A stretch of DNA of 5,145 nucleotides from Spirochaetes bacterium RIFOXYC1_FULL_54_7 (GTDB lineage Bacteria > Spirochaetota > Spirochaetia > Treponematales > UBA12059): assembly GCA_001830645.1 (NCBI GenBank), contig MIBM01000386.1:1-5145 (forward strand). The letters are read 5' to 3'. This document shows, piece after piece, positions 1 to 5,054 of this stretch. The translations under genes were made by a program, and so were the position numbers. How positions within the stretch are numbered: the first letter of the stretch is position 1; every line of letters starts with the position of its first letter. The notes below the pieces were generated by a model. That model was not told where the DNA came from. It did not search any database and saw only the letters and a program-made list of their open reading frames with translations.

Positions 1-927
1 CCCTTCCTTGCCGAAACCGGTTATGGAGCCTTCCAGGCAGAGGTGTTCCTTGATTCTGTCCTGCCCCTGTGGACAGAGGTCGCCACCAAAGCAGTGGCCG
101 ACACCGCCCGTACCAACGGGCTCCGCTGCAGTGCCTTTGTTGCCCATTTCATAGGTACCGTCTTCTCGTCTGGAAAGGCCCTGAGCCAGGGCCTTCCTCT
201 GGTCCAGACCAAGGCGGCAGTCGCCATCGCGTCCTCGATCATATCCTCCATAGTAGTCACCAAGGACGACAAGCCGGGCAATAACCAGGCAGATGACAGG
301 TCAGGAAGCCGGGTATTCGTGGTTCCCCTGCCGGCCTTTGCCTGGCCAGAAGCGCCGAGCACCCCTGAGACCGGGGAAAAGCATGATGCAGAGTGTGCAT
401 CAAGGTTTCGGGATATCATCGAAACCCTATCCGCGCTGTGCAGCAGTGAGGATTTACTACTGGCTCTCGAACTTCTGCCAGGCAATATTCTTGGCGGCTC
501 GTCAGGATTCCTGGGACTGGTGACGGAACCAGGGTTTGCTGATCTTGGCCTTCTCCTGGATACCGGACATTTCTGGGCCATGAGGGAAGCAGTGCAGGAT
601 CTACCGCTGACGCTAAGGTCGCGCATCGTTGCCACCCACCTTTGCGACAATGATGGCATTGTCAACCTGTCCCTCTGTCCCGGGGATGGAACCATACCGT
701 TTCCGGCAATGGTCAAGGCTCTCGGAGCAGCCGGCTACGCAGGCAGCCTGGATCTTGAAATAGTTTGTTCCCGTGATTCAGTGGAAACTGAGTACCGCCG
801 GGCATTTTCTCGATTCAGGGATATAACTGCCCAGGCTTTTGCCGTATCGGATCCCACGGCACAACCGGACAGCAAGCAGGCATACAGACAACAAGAAAGC
901 CACCAATTCCACAAGGAGACCATATGA
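1..927 (+). CDS. Sugar phosphate isomerase/epimerase-type TIM-barrel protein, 5'-partial
   Basis: Open from the first base of the window, so the N-terminus is missing (probably about 20-30 residues, judged by family architecture); 308 residues are visible. It belongs to the xylose-isomerase-like / AP-endonuclease-2 superfamily, whose members isomerise, epimerise or occasionally cleave sugars using a divalent metal. The expected metal ligands are all present: Glu in ALELLPGN (codon 469-471), Asp in LLDTGHFW (559-561), His in ATHLCDND (637-639) and Glu in LDLEIV (757-759), with the usual PGDGTIPF loop between the last two. Active-site chemistry therefore looks intact. The last 25-30 residues are a polar, Gln/His-rich tail beyond the barrel. 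The stop overlaps the next start (ATGA, 924-927), tying it to the transketolase pair. Substrate unknown; hydroxypyruvate isomerase, tagatose-3-epimerase-like and inositol-type activities all occur in this superfamily. A GTG at 43 is an unlikely start because family-like sequence (FLAETGYGAF) continues upstream. Confidence 0.85.
   Translation, partial: PFLAETGYGAFQAEVFLDSVLPLWTEVATKAVADTARTNGLRCSAFVAHFIGTVFSSGKALSQGLPLVQTKAAVAIASSIISSIVVTKDDKPGNNQADDRSGSRVFVVPLPAFAWPEAPSTPETGEKHDAECASRFRDIIETLSALCSSEDLLLALELLPGNILGGSSGFLGLVTEPGFADLGLLLDTGHFWAMREAVQDLPLTLRSRIVATHLCDNDGIVNLSLCPGDGTIPFPAMVKALGAAGYAGSLDLEIVCSRDSVETEYRRAFSRFRDITAQAFAVSDPTAQPDSKQAYRQQESHQFHKETI
913..927 (+). promoter_or_regulatory. 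Shine-Dalgarno and ATGA coupling site for the transketolase N-subunit
   Basis: AAGGAGA at 913-919 lies 4 bases before ATG 924-926, and the upstream gene stops at TGA 925-927. The four-base ATGA overlap implies translational coupling of the isomerase and transketolase genes. Confidence 0.8.
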
Positions 928-1805
928 CCGAAGCTGGACGGCTAGTCCCGGAAACGCGGATCCGGCAATTGGAGCAGCATGCACGGGACATCCGGCGTGA
1001 GATAGTCACCATGGTCCACACAGCCCAGTCCGGCCACTGCGGCGGGAGCCTCTCGGCCAGTGACATTGTGGCTGCCCTTTACTTTGACGTGATGAAGATA
1101 GATCCAGCCAGACCGAGGATGCCCGACCGGGACCGTTTTGTGCTGTCCAAAGGCCATGCCTGCCCGGTACTGTATGCAGCCCTGGCCCTGCGCGGCTACT
1201 TCCCGGTCCAGGAACTTTCCACCCTGCGTAAGAACGCCAGCAGGCTCCAGGGCCATCCGGTTTCAACCTACCTGCCTGGGCTGGATGCCACATCCGGCTC
1301 CCTTGGAATGGGTTTTGCCCAGGCCATAGGCATGGCTCTTGAAGCGAAGATGACCGGGGCGCAATACCGGGTGTACTCCTTGCTCGGCGATGGAGAGCTG
1401 AACGAGGGACTGGTCTGGGAGGCCGCCTCATCTGCCGCCAAGTTCGGTCTTGACAACCTGGTAGCCATAATCGACCGCAATAACCTGCAGAACGATGGCA
1501 AGGCCGACGATATCATGCCCATGGAACCAATAGACCGCAAATTCGAGGCCTTCAACTGGCGTGTGCTGACCATAGACGGCCACGACATGGCCGCAGTGGT
1601 GCAAACCCTGGAGTCAGCCGCCAAGGCTTCCGGCAAACCTACCTGCATCATCGCCAGGACCATAAAAGGCAAGGGCGTCAGCTTCATGGAAGACCAACGG
1701 GAATGGCATGGCAAGCCACCCTCGGATATCGAGTTCACCAGGGCCTGCAAGGAAATGGACGACGCCGAACCGGACTGCACAGAGACAGAAGGAGGCCGCC
1801 GATGA
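924..1805 (+). CDS. Transketolase, N-terminal (thiamine-diphosphate-binding) subunit
   Basis: Complete, 293 residues, the usual size for the PP-binding half of a split transketolase. It should pair with the next gene product to move a two-carbon ketol group from a ketose to an aldose, in the cytoplasm, using ThDP and a divalent metal. Visible motifs are QSGHCGG (residues 35-41, with His38), LSKGHA (74-79), the GHP...DATSGSLGMG segment (110-130), the ThDP motif beginning GDGELNEG at 155 and ending IDRNNLQ with Asn186-Asn187, the IKGKGVSFMED loop (247-257), and WHGK (261-264). Strong Shine-Dalgarno and ATGA overlap support the start at 924. Its own stop overlaps the next ATG in the same way, so the subunits are made in equal amounts. 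Family identity is certain; whether it serves the pentose phosphate pathway or a specialised sugar is not. Its place among isomerases rather than housekeeping pentose phosphate genes favours a specialised role. Confidence 0.97.
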   Translation: MTEAGRLVPETRIRQLEQHARDIRREIVTMVHTAQSGHCGGSLSASDIVAALYFDVMKIDPARPRMPDRDRFVLSKGHACPVLYAALALRGYFPVQELSTLRKNASRLQGHPVSTYLPGLDATSGSLGMGFAQAIGMALEAKMTGAQYRVYSLLGDGELNEGLVWEAASSAAKFGLDNLVAIIDRNNLQNDGKADDIMPMEPIDRKFEAFNWRVLTIDGHDMAAVVQTLESAAKASGKPTCIIARTIKGKGVSFMEDQREWHGKPPSDIEFTRACKEMDDAEPDCTETEGGRR

Positions 1806-2752
1806 ACCTTGTGCCCGCAAAGATACCTACCCGCCGGGCCATAGCGGACCGCATGCTTCAGTCCGGAGGGCAGCGGGATGACTTTGTCGTTTTCGAGTCC
1901 GACATAGGTTACTCCACCTATTCGTATTTGTTCGGCGATGCCTATCCGAAGCGCTACTTCAACATGGGCATAGCCGAACTGGGTACCATGGCGGCTGCTG
2001 CGGGCATGGCAGCCGAAGGACGTCCTACTGTCGTCTGCGGGTACGGTGTCTTCCTGACCATGCGGGCCTTGGAGGCAGTGCGGTCCTTTGTCTGCTACCC
2101 CCACCTGAATGTGAAGATATTCTCCAGCCACGGCGGGGTAACGGCCGCGATAGACGGGGTAACCCACCAAGCCACGGAAGACATAGCCTTCATGACCACC
2201 CTGCCTGGCATGACCGTGCTGGTGCCCTGCGACAGCGCCAGTGCCCGGGCAGCCTTTGACCTGTGTCTGGGCTTTGTTGGTCCTGCCTTCGTGCGTCTGA
2301 TGCGGGATCCCCTCTTCGAGTTGTACCCGGAAGGTACGGAATTCAGGATAGGTGGCAGCCACACACCCCGAAAGGGCAAGGACCTTACCATTGCAGGTTA
2401 TGGCGACATGGTTTTCCAGGCTCTTGAGGCCGCCGACAGACTGGAACAGGAAGGCATACAGGCCGAGGTCCTGGACCTGTACTCCATCAAGCCCTGGGAC
2501 CAGAAATCGCTACGGGAATCCATCCAGCGGACCGGGGCTCTTCTGATCGCGGAGAACCATCAGCGCCGCAACGGCCTTGGCTATGAACTGGCGGCCTGGT
2601 GCATGAAGGAAGGCATAAGCCTGCCTTTTGCCCAGATAGGCCTGGACGATACCTTTGCCGAGAGCGGCAGCTATCCACTGACCCTTGAAAAGTTCGGCAT
2701 GGACCCGGCAAGCATAGTGTCAAGCGCCAGGAAACTGATAGCTGAAAAATAA
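1802..2752 (+). CDS. Transketolase, C-terminal (pyrimidine-binding) subunit
   Basis: Complete, 316 residues, typical for the second half of a split transketolase. The start at 1802 is chosen because AAGGAGG (1789-1795) sits 6 bases ahead and ATG overlaps the previous stop as ATGA; an in-frame ATG at 1703 would lie deep in the upstream gene and add 33 residues with no family counterpart. The pyrimidine domain holds RYFNMGIAEL (51-60), in which Glu59 is the residue that activates the ThDP aminopyrimidine in this family. SSHGGVTAAIDGVTHQATED (108-127) is the substrate/cofactor loop with His122. The transketolase C-terminal domain follows from about residue 194 (LTIAGYGDMV, LDLYSIKPWD, IAENHQRRNGLG). 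It forms the active site at the interface with the preceding gene product. The exact donor and acceptor sugars cannot be told from sequence. Confidence 0.97.
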   Translation: MNLVPAKIPTRRAIADRMLQSGGQRDDFVVFESDIGYSTYSYLFGDAYPKRYFNMGIAELGTMAAAAGMAAEGRPTVVCGYGVFLTMRALEAVRSFVCYPHLNVKIFSSHGGVTAAIDGVTHQATEDIAFMTTLPGMTVLVPCDSASARAAFDLCLGFVGPAFVRLMRDPLFELYPEGTEFRIGGSHTPRKGKDLTIAGYGDMVFQALEAADRLEQEGIQAEVLDLYSIKPWDQKSLRESIQRTGALLIAENHQRRNGLGYELAAWCMKEGISLPFAQIGLDDTFAESGSYPLTLEKFGMDPASIVSSARKLIAEK

Positions 2753-2808
2753 ATGCCCGGCAACCTGGCAACCAGTAATCCGGAAACAGTCAACAGACAG
2801 GAGAGAGC
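2753..2808 (+). other. Short intergenic spacer with Shine-Dalgarno for the second isomerase
   Basis: This 56-bp gap is the longest inside the operon. AGGAGAG at 2799-2805 precedes ATG 2809 by 3 bases (5 bases from the GGAG core). Only a weak 4-bp stem is visible (CTGG 2765-2768 with CCAG 2772-2775) and no U-tract, so transcription probably continues through it. The gap is open in the frame of the preceding gene, from the base after its TAA until a TGA at 2810-2812 that overlaps the next ATG. Confidence 0.6.
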
Positions 2809-3819
2809 ATGAAACTAGCAGTAATTACCGGCTTCCTCGGGAAGACCAAGGACCGCTTCCACGAGTACAACAAGGAACTGGATCTGGACGGCAAGTTTGC
2901 CCTGCTCAAGAGCATACCAGGCTATTCTGGGGTGGAAGTAGTCTACCCGTACGAAACCCCGGCCCCGGCAGAACTGAAGTCGCTTCTGGCCAAGCACTGG
3001 CTGCAGGTCGCGGCCATCAATGTGAATGTGAAAGGCGAGCCGGAATTCCGCAACGGAGGTCTGACCTCGCTGGATCCGGCTGTACGTGCCAAGGCCATCC
3101 GATTCATCAAGGAGGCCAAGGACTATGCCGCTGCGGTAGGTGCCGACAAGGTTACCTGTTGCCCCTTGGGCGACGGCTACGAGTTCGTCTTCCAGTACGA
3201 CTATGCCACGGCATGGAAACACCTGGTTTCCGCCTTTGCGGAGGCCGCCGCACACCGCCCGGAGATTACCCTGTTCATCGAGTACAAGCCATCGGAGACC
3301 CGGGGAACCTGCTTCGTCAATTCTGCATCCAAGACTGTCTGTCTGGTACGGGATGCCGGGACCAAGGGCCTGGGCATAACCCTGGACTTCGGCCACTCCG
3401 TCTATGGTGGCGAGAATCCTGCAGAGGCTGCAGCCCTGGTTCATGGCAGCGGCATTCCCCTGTATGTGCATATAAACGACAACGACGGCAAATGGGACTG
3501 GGACTATTTCTGCGGAACCAAGCATTACCTGGAGTATGTGGAGTTCATCTGGCAGTTGCGGCGCATAGGCTACGATGGCTGGTTCACCTCGGATACCAGC
3601 CCCACCCGCTGGGATATAGCGGGGACCTTCGAAGCCAACGCCAGACTCAGCACGAAGATAGAGCGGCTCCTGGATGGGCTTGGCAAAGACGGTTCAAGCA
3701 AAGACGGTGCCGGCATGGCCAGGACAGACGTGGACACCTTGACAGCCCTGGTACAAAAAGGCGATTACCTGAGTACCTGGCGTTTCATTGAATCCAGGAT
3801 ACTGGGACTGGGCGAGTAA
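2809..3819 (+). CDS. Second sugar isomerase/epimerase-type TIM-barrel protein with C-terminal extension
   Basis: Complete, 336 residues, somewhat long for xylose-isomerase-like TIM barrels (often about 260-300). The barrel starts at once (MKLAVITGFLG) and the metal site is recognisable: Glu158 in LFIEYKP, Asp193 and His196 in ITLDFGHS, His221 in VHINDNDG. At the fourth position, usually Glu, there is Asp262 (FTSDTSP). After the barrel comes a Gly/Ser/Lys/Asp linker (about 291-303) built from a short tandem repeat, then a helical C-terminal segment (305-336). It differs clearly from the isomerase at the start of the window, so the two are not a recent duplication and probably act on different intermediates. 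Its position after the transketolase subunits suggests it supplies or processes a transketolase substrate. The aldose/ketose concerned is unknown; an apiose-isomerase-like role is one guess from operon context only. Shine-Dalgarno AGGAGAG supports the start. Confidence 0.85.
   Translation: MKLAVITGFLGKTKDRFHEYNKELDLDGKFALLKSIPGYSGVEVVYPYETPAPAELKSLLAKHWLQVAAINVNVKGEPEFRNGGLTSLDPAVRAKAIRFIKEAKDYAAAVGADKVTCCPLGDGYEFVFQYDYATAWKHLVSAFAEAAAHRPEITLFIEYKPSETRGTCFVNSASKTVCLVRDAGTKGLGITLDFGHSVYGGENPAEAAALVHGSGIPLYVHINDNDGKWDWDYFCGTKHYLEYVEFIWQLRRIGYDGWFTSDTSPTRWDIAGTFEANARLSTKIERLLDGLGKDGSSKDGAGMARTDVDTLTALVQKGDYLSTWRFIESRILGLGE
3683..3712 (+). repeat. 15-bp tandem repeat in the linker of the second isomerase
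   Basis: GCAAAGACGGT occurs at 3683-3693 and again at 3698-3708, exactly 15 bases apart, so the frame is kept. It encodes two copies of a five-residue unit of the form (G/S)KDG(S/A) at about residues 292-301. The copies have diverged in their last four bases. It looks like a small in-frame duplication in a flexible linker. Confidence 0.7.
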
Positions 3820-3832
3820 GGAGACTATGATG
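3818..3832 (+). promoter_or_regulatory. Shine-Dalgarno deciding the dehydrogenase start
   Basis: AAGGAGA at 3818-3824 overlaps the preceding TAA (3817-3819). Two adjacent ATGs follow, at 3827 and 3830. The GGAG core lies 3 bases from the first and 6 from the second. The other genes here have 5-6 bases, so 3830 is preferred; the alternative adds only one Met. Confidence 0.65.
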
Positions 3833-4804
3833 GCAAAGTGGAAGATACTGGTGACCCGGCGCATACCCGAAGAAGGCATGGCCCTTCTGGCCCCGGACTG
3901 CGACATCGAGCTGAACCCCCACGACCGGCCCATGACCCGGCCCGAACTTCTGAGCTCGGCGGCAGGAAAGGATGGCGTCCTGTGCCTTCTTACGGACAAG
4001 ATCGATGCGGAGTTCTTCGACGCCGCCCCTAAGGTACGCGGCCTGGCCAACTACGCAGTGGGCTTTGACAACCTGGATGTGGCCGAGGCGACCAAGCGCC
4101 GCATCCCCCTGTCCAACACCCCGGATGTGCTTACCAACGCCACAGCCGACATGGCCTGGGCTCTGCTGTTTGCCGTGGCCAGACGCGTTGTAGAGTCAGA
4201 TACCGTGATGCGCTCCGGTACGTGGCCGGGCTGGGGCCCCCTGCAGTTCATAGGCGGGGACATAACAGGAGCTACCCTCGGGATAGTAGGTGCAGGCCGC
4301 ATAGGTGCTGCCATGGCAGCAAGAAGCAAGGGCTTTGGCATGACCGTGCTGTACACCGAGGCCAGACGCAATGAGGCCTTCGAGAAGGAGGTCGGCGCCC
4401 GGTTTGTGGGCTTCGACGAGCTTCTGGGCCAATCGGATTATGTAAGCGTCCACGTACCCCTGCTGCCCGGGACCAGGCACCTCTTCAACTACGAGGCCTT
4501 CGGCAAGATGAAGCGCACCGCCTACCTTATAAACACCGCCAGGGGTCCCGTGCTGGATGAAGCTGCCCTGGTAAAGGCTCTGAAAGATGGGCTGATAGCC
4601 GGCGCCGGTCTGGATGTGTATGAGCGCGAACCCGCCATGACCGAAGGGCTGGCAGATCTGTCAAATGTGGTCCTGACGCCCCATACAGCCAGTGCCACCG
4701 TTGCCAGCCGCAGGGGCATGGCTGTAAAGGCAGCCACCAACCTGCTGGCCATGTTGCGCGGGGAGAAGGCTCCGGACTGCCTGAACCCGGGGATATACGG
4801 CTAG
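3830..4804 (+). CDS. D-2-hydroxyacid dehydrogenase, glyoxylate/hydroxypyruvate reductase type
   Basis: Complete, 324 residues (325 if ATG 3827 is used), the normal family length. It reduces a 2-oxoacid to a D-2-hydroxyacid with NAD(P)H in the cytoplasm. The substrate domain is split around the Rossmann domain, as usual. NYAVGFDNLD (74-83) and TNATADMAWALL (102-113) match the pattern of archaeal and bacterial glyoxylate reductases (GyaR-like). The nucleotide fold has GIVGAGRIG (151-159). The catalytic triad is complete: Arg238 in NTARGPV, Glu267 in YEREP, and His285 in LTPHTASAT, with the spacing 29 and 18 residues expected of GyaR. After the second Rossmann strand the sequence is YTEARRN (175-181); Arg residues there could favour NADPH, but this is uncertain. 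As the last gene of the operon it may remove glyoxylate, hydroxypyruvate or a related acid. Glyoxylate versus hydroxypyruvate preference cannot be read from sequence. An upstream in-frame ATG (3788) lies inside the previous gene and has no Shine-Dalgarno. Confidence 0.95.
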   Translation: MAKWKILVTRRIPEEGMALLAPDCDIELNPHDRPMTRPELLSSAAGKDGVLCLLTDKIDAEFFDAAPKVRGLANYAVGFDNLDVAEATKRRIPLSNTPDVLTNATADMAWALLFAVARRVVESDTVMRSGTWPGWGPLQFIGGDITGATLGIVGAGRIGAAMAARSKGFGMTVLYTEARRNEAFEKEVGARFVGFDELLGQSDYVSVHVPLLPGTRHLFNYEAFGKMKRTAYLINTARGPVLDEAALVKALKDGLIAGAGLDVYEREPAMTEGLADLSNVVLTPHTASATVASRRGMAVKAATNLLAMLRGEKAPDCLNPGIYG

Positions 4805-4860
4805 TTATCACTTTCACTGTGGAATTTATTCAGTTTAATTCAAAAACAAAGTAACAGAAC

Positions 4861-4920
4861 AGCCAGTATTGTAGTATTCCCATGGGTCAACCTTAATTTT
4901 CTGGCTATTCTTCATTTTTT
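4861..4920 (+). terminator. Weak candidate terminator of the sugar operon
   Basis: AGCCAG (4861-4866) and CTGGCT (4901-4906) can form a 6-bp stem, followed by a T-rich run that ends in six Ts (4915-4920). The loop is 34 bases, much longer than in a standard intrinsic terminator, and includes the palindrome CCCATGGG (4879-4886). Some transcription end is expected here because the next gene is unrelated, but this site is only a possibility. Confidence 0.25.
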
Positions 4921-4965
4921 CAACCTTGTTTCTTTCTAAAATGCCGTTTTTTACAGTTTCATATC

Positions 4966-4995
4966 TTGAAACCCTCGTACCCTCAACGTTACTAT
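4966..4995 (+). promoter_or_regulatory. Candidate sigma70-type promoter for carA
   Basis: TTGAAA (4966-4971, 5 of 6 to the consensus -35) is followed after 18 bases by TACTAT (4990-4995, 4 of 6 to the consensus -10). Transcription would start near 5002, giving a leader of about 50 bases made almost entirely of the two hairpins before the carA ATG. It lies at the end of the AT-rich stretch. The match is moderate and other promoters further upstream are possible. Confidence 0.4.
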
Positions 4996-4998
4996 GCC

Positions 4999-5021
4999 TC
5001 CGACGCCGCGGGGCGCTCGGG
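4999..5021 (+). promoter_or_regulatory. GC-rich hairpin in the carA leader
   Basis: CCGA (5000-5003) pairs with TCGG (5017-5020), and CGCC (5004-5007) pairs with GGCG (5012-5015), leaving a single bulged C at 5016 and a GCGG loop; a T-G wobble at 4999/5021 may extend it. There is no T-run after it, so it is not a normal intrinsic terminator. If transcription starts near 5002, only the inner stem would be in the RNA. Confidence 0.45.
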
Positions 5022-5025
5022 TACA

Positions 5026-5054
5026 GATGGGTCCTCCGGCCAGGAGGATCCATC
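5026..5054 (+). promoter_or_regulatory. carA: Hairpin enclosing the carA Shine-Dalgarno sequence
   Basis: GATGGGTCCTCC (5026-5037) pairs with GGAGGATCCATC (5043-5054) over 12 consecutive positions, 11 Watson-Crick and one G-U (5031/5049), with loop GGCCA (5038-5042). The ribosome-binding sequence AGGAGG (5042-5047) is almost wholly in the 3' strand and the stem ends at the base before ATG 5055. When folded, ribosome access should be blocked. This suggests translational regulation, perhaps by an unseen ligand, protein, or temperature. The pairing is read directly from the sequence; the regulatory role is inferred. Confidence 0.65.

Larger units (their letters stand above)
4805..5054. other. 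AT-rich intergenic region between the sugar operon and carA
   Basis: Positions 4805-4980 are about 32% GC by hand count, far below the flanking genes. No convincing + strand gene lies here. On the - strand an open frame ends at 4835, but its N-terminal half runs antisense to the carA leader and start, and it has no supported start codon. The 3' part (about 4966-5054) becomes GC-rich and carries the candidate promoter and two hairpins described separately. Confidence 0.7.

Noticed and set aside
43..45. GTG as a possible start of the first isomerase
   Set aside because: The frame is open to base 1 and the upstream residues look like the normal early part of the barrel, so the gene begins before the window.
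21..716. Long open frame on the - strand opposite the first isomerase
   Set aside because: It is antisense to a gene with intact family motifs, and its translation is low-complexity Arg/Ser/Pro-rich with no recognisable domain.
1703..1801. Earlier in-frame ATG for the transketolase C-subunit
   Set aside because: It lies about 100 bases inside the preceding gene, has no Shine-Dalgarno, and adds residues not expected in the family.
1268..2362. 364-codon open frame on the - strand across both transketolase genes
   Set aside because: It is antisense to two well-conserved genes and its translation has no family motif; long antisense frames are common in GC-rich coding DNA.
2754..2775. Possible hairpin between the transketolase and the second isomerase
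   Set aside because: The stems are only 4 bp and mutually exclusive, with no T-run; not a terminator or convincing regulatory element.
924..3819. Firm assignment to the apiose or sulfoquinovose pathway
   Set aside because: The supporting genes of those pathways (kinase, glycoside hydrolase, sulfo-specific reductase) are not in the window and substrate-specific residues cannot be judged by eye.
3788..3829. Earlier in-frame ATG for the dehydrogenase
   Set aside because: It overlaps the preceding gene, and a good Shine-Dalgarno sits just before 3827/3830 where the family N-terminus begins.
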